Below are positions 25,039 to 34,890 of a DNA stretch of 64,000 nt, piece after piece (within the stretch, counting starts at the first letter, position 1; the number at the start of each line of letters is the position of its first letter). Below the pieces are notes generated by a model, which was not told the DNA's origin, made no database searches, and worked only from the letters and a program-made list of their open reading frames with translations. The stretch comes from Actinacidiphila yeochonensis CN732 (GTDB taxonomy: Bacteria; Actinomycetota; Actinomycetes; Streptomycetales; Streptomycetaceae). The stretch is taken from contig NZ_JQNR01000005.1 of NCBI RefSeq assembly GCF_000745345.1, positions 4,402,001 through 4,466,000 on the forward strand, written 5' to 3'. The position numbers and the translations under genes are program-made.

Positions 25039-25801
25039 CGGGGGCCGTCACCAGGTGGAAGACGGTGGCGCGGCGCCGGGTGAAGCCCAGCGCCTCGTAC
25101 AGCCGGATCGCGCCGGGGTTCTCGGCGGCCGAGTGCAGGAACGGCGTGTCGCCCCGGGCCCCGATCCCGGCCGCCACGTGCCGCACCAGCCGGCCGGCCA
25201 GGCCCTGCCCGCGGTGGCCGGCGTCGGTGCACACCGCGCTGATCTCGGTCCAGCCCGGCAGGCTCAGCCGCTCGCCGGCCATCGCCACCAGCTCGCCGCC
25301 GCGGCGGATCCCGACGTAGGAGCCGGTCTCCACGGTCCGCGGCCGGAAGGGGCCGGGCCGGGTGCGGGCCACCAGGTCCAGCATCTCCGGGACGTCGGCC
25401 GCGCCGAGCGCCACGGCCTCGGCGTCGCGCTCGCCCCGCACGGTGGTGGCGACCAGCTGCACGCCCTGGATGGGCTCGCCGCTCCAGCCCTCCGGCAGCT
25501 GCTCCACCCCGACGAGCGTGACCGTGCCGCCGGGGCCGACCAGCTCGGCCAGATCGGTCCAGGCGCGCGGATCGGCGGCGTCGGAGAGCGCCGCGAACGG
25601 CGCGACCTCGTCCCTGTAGCGCCGGGCCAGGCCCAGCTCCACGCCCAGGTGGCGGTGGGCGCCGCCGAGGGCCGTCCAGACCGGGCTGTCCAGGACGTGG
25701 CCGCCGCGCGCCGCGGCCTCCCGAACGGCGGGTGCCATCGCCTGGGGGAAGGCCGGTACGGGCGGCAGCGGGTCGTACGGGGGCTGGAGGCTGGTCGACA
25801 T
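25025..25801 (-). CDS. GNAT family N-acetyltransferase
   Basis: A 258-aa protein from ATG 25801. The N-terminal 120 residues are a divergent domain; the GNAT core is C-terminal: GSYVGIRRGGELVAMAGERLSLPGWTEISAVCTDAGHRGQGLAGRLVRHVAAGI, where H-R-G-Q-G-L-A binds acetyl-CoA, then FLHSAAENPGAIRLYEALGFTRRR. This matches FR47-like acetyltransferases. The substrate is unknown. It is followed by a palindromic terminator and preceded by 187 bp without coding signal before the Ku gene. Confidence 0.87.
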   Translation of the reverse strand: MSTSLQPPYDPLPPVPAFPQAMAPAVREAAARGGHVLDSPVWTALGGAHRHLGVELGLARRYRDEVAPFAALSDAADPRAWTDLAELVGPGGTVTLVGVEQLPEGWSGEPIQGVQLVATTVRGERDAEAVALGAADVPEMLDLVARTRPGPFRPRTVETGSYVGIRRGGELVAMAGERLSLPGWTEISAVCTDAGHRGQGLAGRLVRHVAAGIGARGDTPFLHSAAENPGAIRLYEALGFTRRRATVFHLVTAPGAAG

Positions 25802-25988
25802 CGGCGGCGTTTCACTCCGTTTCGTTCGCGCGGCCCTCGCGCGGCTCATGGGGACAACGTCCGACCCGGCCCCGGAAAATCCCGCTGCCCGGCATCGGCC
25901 GCCACGGATCGCCCGGGCGGCCCATCCCGCCGGCCCGTCGCGAGGTGCCCGCCCCGCCCCACGCAGCCCTGCCCGGCCCTCTCGGGTC

Positions 25989-26933
25989 TCAGCCCGCCTT
26001 GCGCCGCGGCGCCGCCTTCCTGGCCGGCTCCTTCGCCGGCTTCTTCCTGGCCGCAGCCTTCTTCGCGGTCGTCTTCCGCGGCTTCCCGGGCGCGGCCCTG
26101 CCGGCCGTCCTCCCGGCGCCACCGCGCCCCCCGGCGGCCGGGCCGCCGCGACGGGACCCGTCCTCGGCCGGCCGGGCCTTCTCCACCGAGGCCCGCAGCG
26201 CCGACATCAGGTCCACCACCTGGCCGCCGGGCTCCTCCGCGGCGGCGGGCGGCTCCGCGCCCTCCAGCTTCGCGGCGACCAGCGCCTCCACCGCCTGCGC
26301 GTACTCGTCGTGGTAGGAGGCCAGGTCGGCCTCGCCGAGGGTGTCGATGAGCGTGTCGGCGAGCTTCAGCTCCGAGTCGCTGATCGCCACCCGGCCCTTG
26401 GGCGCGGAGTCGGCGGGCGCGTTCAGCTCGTCCGGCCAGCGCAGCGTGTGCAGCAGCAGCACGTCGCCGCGGGCCCGGACCAGGGCCAGGTGCTCGGCGT
26501 TGCGCATGGCGAACTTGCCGACCGCCGCCTTGCCCGACTCCGCCAGCGCCTGGCGCATCAGCACGTACGGCTTGTGCGCCGTTGGGGAGGCGGGGGCGAG
26601 GAAGTACGGCGTGGCCAGCTGCATCGCGTCCACCGAGCCCACGTCCACGAAGCCGGTCACCTCGATCGTCTTCGCGGTCGGCAGCGGCAGCGCCTTGAGG
26701 TCGGCGTCGCTCACCTCCACCAGGCGTTCGTCCGGCGTCTCGTAGGCGCGTCCGATCTCGGCGGTCTCCAGTACCTCGCCGTCCAGCTCGCAGGTCTTCT
26801 GGTAGCGGACGCGCCCCTGGTCCTCCCGGTGGATCTGGCGGAAGCCGATCCGGTGGCTGCTGACGGCCGAGCCGAGCTTGACCGGTATCGAGACGAGCCC
26901 GAAGGCCAGGTTCCCGGTCCAGACACTGCGCAT
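25989..26933 (-). CDS. ku: Ku DNA end-binding protein for non-homologous end joining
   Basis: A 314-aa protein from ATG 26933 (AAGGA at 6 bp). The Ku core spans 1-250: MRSVWTGNLAFGLVSIPVKLGSAV, VRYQKTCELDGEVLE, YFLAPASPTAHKPYVLMRQAL and a helical arm, forming the ring that threads onto broken DNA ends. The last 60 residues are Lys/Arg/Ala-rich (KTTAKKAAARKKPAKEPARK), typical of actinobacterial Ku and thought to aid DNA binding. It is divergent from a LigD polymerase gene 39 bp away, so the promoters are intertwined and the pair likely co-regulated. Confidence 0.94.
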   Translation of the reverse strand: MRSVWTGNLAFGLVSIPVKLGSAVSSHRIGFRQIHREDQGRVRYQKTCELDGEVLETAEIGRAYETPDERLVEVSDADLKALPLPTAKTIEVTGFVDVGSVDAMQLATPYFLAPASPTAHKPYVLMRQALAESGKAAVGKFAMRNAEHLALVRARGDVLLLHTLRWPDELNAPADSAPKGRVAISDSELKLADTLIDTLGEADLASYHDEYAQAVEALVAAKLEGAEPPAAAEEPGGQVVDLMSALRASVEKARPAEDGSRRGGPAAGGRGGAGRTAGRAAPGKPRKTTAKKAAARKKPAKEPARKAAPRRKAG

Positions 26934-26972
26934 AGGAATGTCCTTTTTGTCAGCCTATGGGATCTTAATCGT

Positions 26973-27872
26973 ATGCCGATCACCGAGGTCGAGGGGCGCC
27001 GGATCACCCTCAGCCACCTCGACCGGGTGCTGTGGCCGGCCACCGGCACCACCAAGGGGGAGCTGCTGCACTACTACGTGACGGCCGCCGACGTCCTCCT
27101 GCCGCACGTGCGCGGACGGCTGGCGAGCTTCGTCCGCACCCCGGACGGCGTGGACGGCCAGCGGTTCTTCCAGAAACGCCCGCCCGCCGGCACACCCGAC
27201 TGGGTGCGGACCACCGAGCGGGTGCGCAGCGGCGGCGAGCTGATGTCCCAGGTCGACGTGGCGGACCTGGCCACGCTGGTGTGGGCGGGGAACCTGTCGT
27301 GCGTCGAGATCCACACCCCGCAGTGGAAGACGGCCGATCCGGACAGCGCCGACCGGCTGGTCCTCGACCTCGACCCCGGTCCCGGCGCCGGCATCGCCGA
27401 CTGCGCCCGCGTCGCCCTGGAACTGCGCGAGCGGCTGGCCGCCGACGGCATCACCGCCTGGGCCAAGACCACCGGCTCGAAGGGCCTCCACCTGCTGGCC
27501 GGGCTGCGCGGCGCCACCTCGCGCGCCGCCAGCGGGTACGCGCGGCGGATCGCCACGGAGCTGGAGCGGGCCGAGCCCTCGCGGGTGGTGGCGCGGATGG
27601 CCAAGGCGGACCGGCGCGGCCGGGTCTTCATCGACTGGTCCCAGAACTCCGCCAGCAAGACCACCGCCGCCCCCTACACCGTACGGGCCCGGCCCCGTCC
27701 CACCGTCTCGGCGCCGCTGGCGTGGGAGGAGGTCGAGGAGCTGCGGAAACCGGGCGGCGCGGAGTTCGCGGCCGGGCTCACCCTCGACCGGATGCCGGAC
27801 CGGCTGGAGCGCGCCGGCGACCTGCTCGCCGGGCTGCTCGACCCCGCGGCCGAGGCGGCGCTGCCGGGCTGA
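26973..27872 (+). CDS. ligD: LigD-type NHEJ polymerase domain protein
   Basis: A 299-aa protein from ATG 26973, the first Met matching the family start (MPITEVEGRRITLSHLDRVLWPATGTTKGELLHYY). It has the LigD primase-polymerase signature: RFFQKRPPAGTPDWV, LVLDLDPGPGAG (metal-binding Asp pair), AWAKTTGSKGLHLLAG (nucleotide and phosphate binding), VFIDWSQNSASKTTAAPYTVRARPRPTVSAPL (third Asp). No ligase or phosphoesterase domains are fused, so it is a stand-alone polymerase that fills gaps during end joining. It faces ku across a 39-bp gap. Confidence 0.93.
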   Translation: MPITEVEGRRITLSHLDRVLWPATGTTKGELLHYYVTAADVLLPHVRGRLASFVRTPDGVDGQRFFQKRPPAGTPDWVRTTERVRSGGELMSQVDVADLATLVWAGNLSCVEIHTPQWKTADPDSADRLVLDLDPGPGAGIADCARVALELRERLAADGITAWAKTTGSKGLHLLAGLRGATSRAASGYARRIATELERAEPSRVVARMAKADRRGRVFIDWSQNSASKTTAAPYTVRARPRPTVSAPLAWEEVEELRKPGGAEFAAGLTLDRMPDRLERAGDLLAGLLDPAAEAALPG

Positions 27873-27893
27873 GACGGGCCGCGGAGCGGGGGT

Positions 27894-27945
27894 GGGCCGG
27901 ATACGCGGGGTGCGCCGGATACGCGGGATGCGCGGGGTGCTCCGG
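27894..27945. repeat. Short GC-rich imperfect tandem repeats
   Basis: Copies of a roughly 15-bp unit GCCGGATACGCGGGGT/GCGCCGGATACGCGGGAT lie just after the LigD gene, inside a 284-bp stretch (27873-28156) with otherwise no coding signal. Related GTGCCGG-type motifs continue to about 28020. Meaning unknown. Confidence 0.4.
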
Positions 27946-28156
27946 GCGGGCCGGGGTGCCGATGCGCCCGGATGTGCCCGGGTGCGCTGAGCGTGCCGGG
28001 TGTGCCGGATGTGGGGAGTGCGCCCGGGGGCGTCGCCGGGGGAGCGAGGTGTTCCGCCGGTGCTGTCCGCGCCCGGACGCGGCGCCGGGCGGGCCGTCCG
28101 CCTCGGCGGGGCGAGGACCGGGCCGCCCGCCCCGGCGCGCCGGGGCGTCCCCCCTC

Positions 28157-28651
28157 CTACTGCTGTCCGCGGGCGCCCAGGTGTGCCGCCAGCTCCTTCT
28201 CGTCCTCGTCGTTGAGCGAGGTCTTGAGGATGGTGCCGCCGTAGGGCTGCATGGCGTCGGCGAACTTGTCCTCGGTGATCTTCGAGGCCATGATCACCAC
28301 GGCCGCGCCGCCCGGGTGCAGCATCTCCTGCACCTGGTCGCGGAAGGAGTCGTCGATGCCGGACTTGCCCAGCTTGCCGAAGAGGCCGCCCATGGCGGCG
28401 CCGGCCAGCAGGCCGAGCCCGGGGACGAGGAAGAGGAAGCCGAAGATCATGCCCCACAGGGCGCCGGACGCCGCCGAGACGCCGACGATCCGGCTCGGGG
28501 TGTCCACGTGGGTCTTGCCCTCGGCGTCCACGGTGACCACGGCGAGCCCGTTGAGGTTCACCACGTAGTCCTTCTGGAGGTTCTGCACCGCGGTGTAGGC
28601 GTCGTCGGCGGTCTTGTGGTCGTCGTAGCCGATCACGATGAGCTCGGACAT
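28157..28651 (-). CDS. DUF1269 membrane protein
   Basis: A 164-aa protein from ATG 28651 behind CAGGAGGACC. It begins SELIVIGYDDHKTADDAYTAVQNLQKDY (ferredoxin-like strand-helix) and has one glycine-zipper hydrophobic segment ALWGMIFGFLFLVPGLGLLAGAAMGGLFGKLG at about 64-95, then IDDSFRDQVQEMLHPGGAAVVIMAS, all hallmarks of DUF1269. Function is unknown; the glycine zipper suggests membrane association or oligomerisation, and the family is often stress-linked. It is monocistronic. Confidence 0.88.
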   Translation of the reverse strand: MSELIVIGYDDHKTADDAYTAVQNLQKDYVVNLNGLAVVTVDAEGKTHVDTPSRIVGVSAASGALWGMIFGFLFLVPGLGLLAGAAMGGLFGKLGKSGIDDSFRDQVQEMLHPGGAAVVIMASKITEDKFADAMQPYGGTILKTSLNDEDEKELAAHLGARGQQ

Positions 28652-28826
28652 CAGGTCCTCCTGGAAGCCGGTGGGCGACAGGTTGCACCCTATGTCTGAA
28701 TTGTCCCTCCGGCACGCGGTGCGGTGCCCCGCCGCACGGCGCCCTCCCGCCGCCGCGTGCCCGGCTCTCGGCCACCCGGACCCAACCGCCGTGCCAGGCC
28801 TGGCGGGTGGGTTCCGCCGCCGGTGC

Positions 28827-29981
28827 CTACCGGGCCGGGGCGAAGAGCCGCCGAGCGGCCAGCGCCGCGCCGCCGCGCGCCCACTCCTCGAACGGCAGCG
28901 GCCGGACGACCAGGTCGCACGCGGCGGCGGCGCCGAAGGCGCGGGCGGCGAAGGCGGCGCGGATCTCGTCCTCGTACAGGTCGTACGAGGCCACGCCCTC
29001 ACCCGAGATGATGATCCGCTCGGGGCCGATCAGGTTGGCCACCGAGGCCAGGGCCAGCCCGAGCGCCCGGCCGGCGCGGGCGAAGACCTCGCGTACCGCC
29101 GGGTGCCCGGCGTGGGCCAGGCGCACCGCCTGGGCCATGGTCAGCGCCGGGTCGCCGGCCGCCTGCCGGGCCTGCTCGGTGACGGCGTGCGTGGAGGCGA
29201 CCGCCTCCACGCAGCCGGCGTTGCCGCAGGTGCACACCCGGTCGGTGCCGCCGACCGGGAGGTGGCCGAGCTCGCCGGCCACCCCGTGGGCGCCGGAGAC
29301 CACCTGTCCGCCCACGAAGATCCCGCAGCCGATGCCCGCGCCGACGGTGACCAGCGCGAAGGAGGAGAGGCCGACCCCCGCGCCGAACCACTGCTCGGCG
29401 ACGGCCAGCGCGCGCACGTCGTTGTCCACGACCGCGGGCACCCCGGTGGCCTCCTCCACGAGCCGGGCCAGCGGCACCCGCCGCCAGTCCAGGAACGGCG
29501 AGTACCGCACGGTGCCGGCCCGGCCGTCCACGTCGCCGGAGACGGTCACCCCGACACCGTGCGGCGGCTCGGCCGCCGAGCCGCCGGCCTGCTCGTGCAG
29601 CCGTTCCACCAACCGGGCCACGGCCTGGACGACGGTGCCGACGTCGCGCGAGCGCAAGGGCGCGCGGGCGGTGGCCAGCGAGCGGGCGGTGAGGTCGGCC
29701 AGCACGCCGATCAGCTCGTCGCCGGTGATCTTGACGCCCGCCACGCGGGCCCGCTCGGGCCGGACCGCGACGAGGGTGGCCGGACGCCCGCTGGCCTGCC
29801 CGGCGGCCGGCCGGCCCAGGTCGGTGATCCAGCCGTCGGCCAGCAGCGGGGTCGCCGCCTTGGTGACCGCGCCAGGCGACAGGCCGGTGCGCCGCCCCAC
29901 CTCGGCCCGGGTGAGCGGGCCGTGGACGAGGAGGGTCTGGAAGACCAGCGCGGCGGCCGGCGGCTGGTCGGCGAGGCTCAT
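28827..29981 (-). CDS. ROK family transcriptional regulator
   Basis: A 384-aa protein from ATG 29981. A winged helix (LLVHGPLTRAEVGRRTGLSPGAVTKAATPLL, about 17-47) precedes the ROK sugar-kinase-like domain, with GELGH at 236-240 and the zinc motif CTCGNAGC (Cys250, 252, 257). The set matches NagC/XylR-type repressors. It is divergent from two alpha-galactosidase genes and should sense galactose, galactosides or a phosphorylated product. TTTCC-TCC-GGAAA, 15 bp upstream of its start, is a candidate operator. Confidence 0.9.
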   Translation of the reverse strand: MSLADQPPAAALVFQTLLVHGPLTRAEVGRRTGLSPGAVTKAATPLLADGWITDLGRPAAGQASGRPATLVAVRPERARVAGVKITGDELIGVLADLTARSLATARAPLRSRDVGTVVQAVARLVERLHEQAGGSAAEPPHGVGVTVSGDVDGRAGTVRYSPFLDWRRVPLARLVEEATGVPAVVDNDVRALAVAEQWFGAGVGLSSFALVTVGAGIGCGIFVGGQVVSGAHGVAGELGHLPVGGTDRVCTCGNAGCVEAVASTHAVTEQARQAAGDPALTMAQAVRLAHAGHPAVREVFARAGRALGLALASVANLIGPERIIISGEGVASYDLYEDEIRAAFAARAFGAAAACDLVVRPLPFEEWARGGAALAARRLFAPAR

Positions 29982-29995
29982 GGACCGACACTACA

Positions 29996-30008
29996 TTTCC
30001 TCCGGAAA
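29996..30008. promoter_or_regulatory. Candidate ROK operator
   Basis: TTTCC (29996-30000) and GGAAA (30004-30008) are inverted arms around TCC, 15 bp before the ROK start. ROK repressors often use TTTCC-type arms. A GGAAGGAAA motif near the GH27 promoter could be a second half site. Confidence 0.4.
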
Positions 30009-30172
30009 GGAAGGAAGCCGCCCGCCCGACCCGGAGCTTCTGGCCTCAACTCCGTGCGGGCCGTGCTGATTCCGCCGTCCGAGCAGCTCGGACGATGTCG
30101 GCGCCGTCGTGTCACACCGCTTGAAAGGCAGCCGGACGACGGTCGGTTGGCCGTCGACCTGCGAAGAATATA

Positions 30173-30202
30173 TTGACGACGGAAGGAAACTCTGGCTACA
30201 TT
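30173..30202 (+). promoter_or_regulatory. Sigma-70-type promoter of the GH27 gene
   Basis: TTGACG (30173-30178), an 18-bp spacer and TACATT (30197-30202), about 125 bp upstream of the GH27 start. The rest of the 347-bp intergenic region 29982-30328 contains no gene. Confidence 0.6.
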
Positions 30203-30328
30203 CGCCGCGCTCCGCGACGTGGTGGCCGGCGCCGACCGCCACGCACGCATCCCACACGCATCCCACTCAAGGCGGCCGACCCCGCCGGGCCCGAACGGCC
30301 GTGCCGCCGCGCCGAGATGGAGTGACCG

Positions 30329-32467
30329 ATGATCCGTCCCGCAGGACCCCTACGACCTCCGCTCCAGCCGCTCGGCCGCGCCGGCGGCACGCTGCGCACC
30401 CTCGCGCTCCCCGTCGCCGCGGCCGCCGCCCTCGCGGCGGCCCTCCTCGTGCCCACCTCCGCCACCGCGGCGCCGCCGCAGAGCCACCCCGCGACGGCCG
30501 CCGGCACCGCTGCCGGCGCCTCCGCCTCCGCCTCCGCCTCCGCGGCCAAGCCGTACATGGGCTGGAGCAGCTGGAGCCTGGAGTCCACCAACTTCCCCGG
30601 CTTCGGCGGCGAGAACTGGCTCACCGAGGACCACGTCCTCCAGCAGGCGGACGTCCTCTCCGCCAAGCTCAAGCAGCACGGCTACGACTACGTCAACGTG
30701 GACGCGGGCTGGAACGTCGACAACGGCACCACCGTCTCCGACGCCTACGCCCGGCCCACCGCCGACACCAAGAAGTTCCCGCACGGCATGAAGTACCTCG
30801 GCGACCAACTCCACAAGAAGGGGCTGAAGTTCGGCGTCTACCTGGCCGTCGGCCTCTACCAGGACGCCTACAACGACGGGCGGACGCCGATCTACGGCGC
30901 CCCCGGCTGCACCACCAAGGACATCGTCTACCCCGACCTGCGCAAGACCAGCGGCTGGGACGACGTCTCCTACCAGCTGGACTTCTCCAGCCCGTGCACA
31001 GTCAAGTACATCGACTCGGAGGCCGACGAACTCGCCTCCTGGGGAGTGGACTTCCTCAAGATCGACGGGGTCGGACCCGGCTCCGGCCAGGGCGACGCCG
31101 CCCACGACAACGTCCCCGACATCAACGCCTGGCACGCGGCCCTGCAGGCCACCGGGCGCCCGATCCAGCTCACCCTGTCCTGGTCGCTCAGCCACACCCA
31201 GGCCGCCACGTGGCAGGCCGACGCCGACGGCTGGCGCGTCGACACCGACGTCGAGTGCTACTGCGACACCCTCGTCACCTGGGACAACTCGGTCAAGGGC
31301 CGCTGGGACGACGTCGTGCCCTGGATCGACGACGCCGGACCCGGGAACTGGAACAACCTCGACTCCCTCGACGTCGGCGTCGGGCCGATGGACGGCCTGA
31401 CCGACGTCGAACGGCAGAGCTACGAGACGCTGTGGGCCATCGAGTCCGCGCCGCTCTACACCGGCGACGACCTCACCAAGCTCGACTCCTACGGCCTGAA
31501 GCTGCTCACCGACGACGAGGTCATCGCCGTCGACCAGGCCGGCCGCCCGGCCCGCCCGGTCAGCCAGGCCACCGACCAGCAGACCTGGTACACCCGCAAC
31601 CCCGACGGCAGCTACACCGTCGCCCTGTTCAACCTCGGCGCCGGCTACAGCGACGTCACCGCCGACTTCTCCGACCTCGGCATCACCGGCCGGGCGGCCG
31701 TCCGCGACCTGTGGAGCCGCAAGGACCTCGGCACCGTGTCCGGCCACCTGACGGAGCAGCTGCCGCCGCACGGCTCCCGGCTGTTCACCTTCACCCCGGC
31801 CGCGCACGGCGACGCCCCCGGCACCCCGCTGGGCGTCCACGGCACCGCCTCCACGCCCGGCAGCGTCTCCCTGGCCTGGCAGCCCGTCAACACCGGCAGT
31901 GCCACGACCGGGTACACCGTCTACTCCGGCGGCCGGGCCGTCGCCACCACCAGCGGCACCACCGCCACCGTCGGCGGGCTCGCCCCCGCCACCGGCCACA
32001 CGTTCACCGTCGTCGCCCATGACGCCAAGGGGCGCGCCTCCCAGCCGAGCGCGGCCGTCCCCGTCACCACCCCGGCCGCCGGCGGGCCCACCGCCTACGA
32101 GGCCGAGGCACCCGGCAACACCCTCGCCGGCTCCGCCGGTGTCGCGGGCTGCTCCGGCTGCTCCGGCGGCAAGAAGGTCGGCAACCTCGGCGGCAGCGGC
32201 GACTCCGTGACGATCAGCGACGTCACCGCCCCGGCCGACGGCACCTACCTGCTGCGGCTGGACTACGTCGACGGCGACTCCAGCCGCGTCGCCGTGCTCA
32301 CCGTCGACGGCACCGCGGTCCAGGTCCCGGTGGCCGGCAGCAACGACAACGACTGGAGCACCGCCCAGTCCATGACCGTGGCCGTCCACCTCGACGCGGG
32401 CGTCAACACCGTTTCGGTCGGCAACCCGGGCGGCAACGCCCCCGATCTCGACCGAATCACCGTCTGA
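30329..32467 (+). CDS. Secreted GH27 alpha-galactosidase with C-terminal carbohydrate-binding modules
   Basis: A 712-aa protein from ATG 30329 (GGAG upstream). Sec signal peptide 1-47, a Ser/Ala linker, then the GH27 barrel from about 75 (KPYMGWSSWSLES): nucleophile Asp246 in FLKIDGVG and acid/base Asp307 in WRVDTDVE, plus YVNVDAGWN. A beta-sandwich (WYTRNPDGSYTVALFNLG) follows, then a fibronectin-III-like domain (about 495-580: GTPLGVHGTASTPGSVSLAWQPV) and a CBM35-like module (YEAEAPGNTLAGSAGVAGCSGCSGG). It should release alpha-galactose from extracellular polysaccharides such as galactomannan. Divergent ROK repressor. Confidence 0.92.
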   Translation: MIRPAGPLRPPLQPLGRAGGTLRTLALPVAAAAALAAALLVPTSATAAPPQSHPATAAGTAAGASASASASAAKPYMGWSSWSLESTNFPGFGGENWLTEDHVLQQADVLSAKLKQHGYDYVNVDAGWNVDNGTTVSDAYARPTADTKKFPHGMKYLGDQLHKKGLKFGVYLAVGLYQDAYNDGRTPIYGAPGCTTKDIVYPDLRKTSGWDDVSYQLDFSSPCTVKYIDSEADELASWGVDFLKIDGVGPGSGQGDAAHDNVPDINAWHAALQATGRPIQLTLSWSLSHTQAATWQADADGWRVDTDVECYCDTLVTWDNSVKGRWDDVVPWIDDAGPGNWNNLDSLDVGVGPMDGLTDVERQSYETLWAIESAPLYTGDDLTKLDSYGLKLLTDDEVIAVDQAGRPARPVSQATDQQTWYTRNPDGSYTVALFNLGAGYSDVTADFSDLGITGRAAVRDLWSRKDLGTVSGHLTEQLPPHGSRLFTFTPAAHGDAPGTPLGVHGTASTPGSVSLAWQPVNTGSATTGYTVYSGGRAVATTSGTTATVGGLAPATGHTFTVVAHDAKGRASQPSAAVPVTTPAAGGPTAYEAEAPGNTLAGSAGVAGCSGCSGGKKVGNLGGSGDSVTISDVTAPADGTYLLRLDYVDGDSSRVAVLTVDGTAVQVPVAGSNDNDWSTAQSMTVAVHLDAGVNTVSVGNPGGNAPDLDRITV

Positions 32468-32530
32468 CCTGGTACGGCCGGCCCGGCCGCCGGTCCGATC
32501 GCTGACGGGGTCGGCAAAGTTACTCGAATC

Positions 32531-32565
32531 CGCCGCCCTCGGAACGGTACGTTCCGAGGGCGGCG
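32531..32565. terminator. Strong hairpin terminator after GH27
   Basis: Perfect 15-bp arms 32531-32545 and 32551-32565 with a GGTAC loop. It separates the GH27 gene from the GH36 gene, so GH36 likely has its own promoter or relies on readthrough. Confidence 0.8.
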
Positions 32566-32674
32566 AACCCGCGAGCCGGCGCCGTCGCAGTTGCTTCCGC
32601 CTGGGCACCCCCGCCCGGGCCGCACCACGCTCCGGTCCGCTCGACGCGACCGTTGTGAAAGGGAGGACTCCCTC

Positions 32675-34872
32675 ATGCCCACCACCTCCGCCCGAACCGT
32701 CAGCCTGCGGGCGGGCGGTACCTGCTTCGCCGTCGAACTGGCCGAGCCGGTGCCCCGAGTCCTGCACTGGGGAGCCGACCTCGGCGACCTCACCGACGCC
32801 GACCTCGCCGCGCTCGCCCGCACCGCCGACCCGGCCGTGCTCAACAACGCCCCCGACATGGCCCGCCGGTTCACCGTCTGGCCCACCGAGTCCGACGGCT
32901 GGTCCGGCACCCCCGGCCACCACGGCCACCTCGACGGCACCGCCGCCGCCCCCGCCCGGTGCTCACCCGCGCCGGCCACGAGACCGCCCCCGAGGGCGGC
33001 GGCCGGATCACCATCGAGCTGGCCGAGGACGGCGCCGGCCTGGACATCACCCTCACCTACACCCTCGACCCGCACGGGGTGCTCACCGCCGAGGCCGTCC
33101 TCACCCGCCGGCCGGACGCCGACCCGGGCCCCTACGACCTGGCCGGGGCGGCCCTGCTGCTGCCGCTGCCCCGCCGCGCCACCGAACTGCTGGACTTCAC
33201 CGGCAAGTGGAGCCGAGAGCGCAGCCCGCAGCGCACCACCCTGTTCCACGGCACCCACGCCCGCGAGGTGCGCCGCGGCAAGCCCGGCGCCGGCTCGCCC
33301 TACCTGCTCGCCGCCGGCCGGCCCGGATTCGGCTTCCGCGACGGCGAGGTGTGGGCCGTCCACGTGGCCTGGAGCGGCGACCAGCGCTACCTCGCCGAGC
33401 AACTGCCCGAGGGCGCCGGGGTGCACGCCGCCGTCCTCGGCGGCGGGGAGCTGCTGCGGGCCGGCGAGATCCGGCTCGCGCCGGGGGAGTCGTACCGCAC
33501 CCCGCGGGTCCACTTCGTGTGGTCCGCCGACGGCCTGGACGGTGCCGCCGACCGCTTCCACCAGCACCTGCGCGCCCGTCCCGGCCACCCGGCCGGCCCC
33601 CGCCCGCTGATCCTCAACAGCTGGGAGGCGGTCTACTTCGACCACGACCTCGACCGGCTGCTGGAGCTGGCCGAACGCGCGGCCCGGGTGGGCGTCGAGC
33701 GGTTCGTCCTGGACGACGGCTGGTTCTCCGGCCGCCGCGACGACACCAAGGGCCTGGGCGACTGGACCGTCGACCCGAAGGTGTGGCCCCGGGGCCTGGG
33801 CCCGCTCGCCGACCGGGTCCGGGACCTCGGCATGGACTTCGGCCTGTGGGTGGAGCCGGAGATGGTCAACCTCGACTCCGAGCTGGCCCGCGCGCACCCC
33901 GACTGGGTGCTGGCCCCGGCCGCCGGCCCCGGCTTCCCCTCCCGCCACCAGCACGTGCTGGACCTGGCCAACCCCGAGGTGTCCGGCTACCTGCTGGGCG
34001 CCCTGGACGACCTGCTCACCGCCTACCCGATCGCGTACCTGAAGTGGGACCACAACCGGGAGCTGCACGAGGCCGTGCACGGCCCGGCCGACCGGCCCGC
34101 CTCGCACGCCCAGGTCGAGGCCCTCTACCGGCTGCTGGACGCCCTCAAGGAGCGGCACCCGGCGCTGGAGATCGAGAGCTGCGCGAGCGGCGGCGGCCGG
34201 GTCGACCTCGGCATCCTCGCGCGGACCGACCGGGTGTGGGCCTCGGACTGCAACGACCCCGTCGAGCGCCAGGCGATCCAGCGCTGGACCGGCCAGCTGC
34301 TGCCGCCCGAACTCTCCGGCAGCCACGTCGGCGGCGCCCGCAGCCACACCACCGCCCGCGTCACCGTCGACACCTTCCGGCTGGCCACGGCGCTGTTCGG
34401 GCACGCCGGCGTCGAGCAGGACCTCACCGCCTGCTCCGAGGAGGAGCTGGAGCGGCTGACCGCCTGGGGCGCGCTCTACCGCGAGCTGCGGCCGCTGCTG
34501 CACACCGGCCGGACCGTGCGCGCCGACCTGGAGGACGAGGCGCGGCTGCTGCACGGGGTCGTCGCCCAGGACGGTTCGGCGGCGCTGTACTGCTGGGCCA
34601 GGACGGTCACCTCGGCCGAGGCGCAGTCCGGCCGGGTGACGCTGCCCGGACTGGACCCGGACGCCCGCTACCGGTTGCGGGTGCGCCGCGACTTCGGCCT
34701 GCCCTCGTTCCACCAGGCCGCGCACCCGAGCTGGCTGCCGTCGGCCCTGGAGGGCTGGACCGAGCTGCCCGGCGCGGTGCTGGCGACGGCCGGGCTGCCG
34801 ATGCCCTCCCTCAACCCGCAGCAGGCGATCCTGGTCGAGGTGGAGCGGGTCGCGGCGGTCCACGCGGGCTGA
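32675..34872 (+). pseudogene. GH36 alpha-galactosidase, intact except for one missing base
   Basis: Starts at ATG 32675 (GGGAGG). The first 95 residues (SLRAGGTCFAVELAEPVPRVLHWGADLGD) are the GH36 N-terminal sandwich. At about 32957 the frame must slip: CGGTGCTC lacks one G, and the next frame gives VLTRAGHETAPEGGGRITI. Thereafter everything is conserved: FVLDDGWFSGRRDDTKGLGDW, YLKWDHNREL (nucleophile Asp), ESCASGGGRVDLG, WASDCNDPVERQ (acid/base Asp) and GSHVGGARSHTT. The repaired length is 732 aa, normal for GH36. No signal peptide, so it would act on imported oligosaccharides such as raffinose or melibiose. Probably functional with a consensus error. Confidence 0.85.
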
Positions 34873-34890
34873 ACCGGGTGAACCGGCGGC

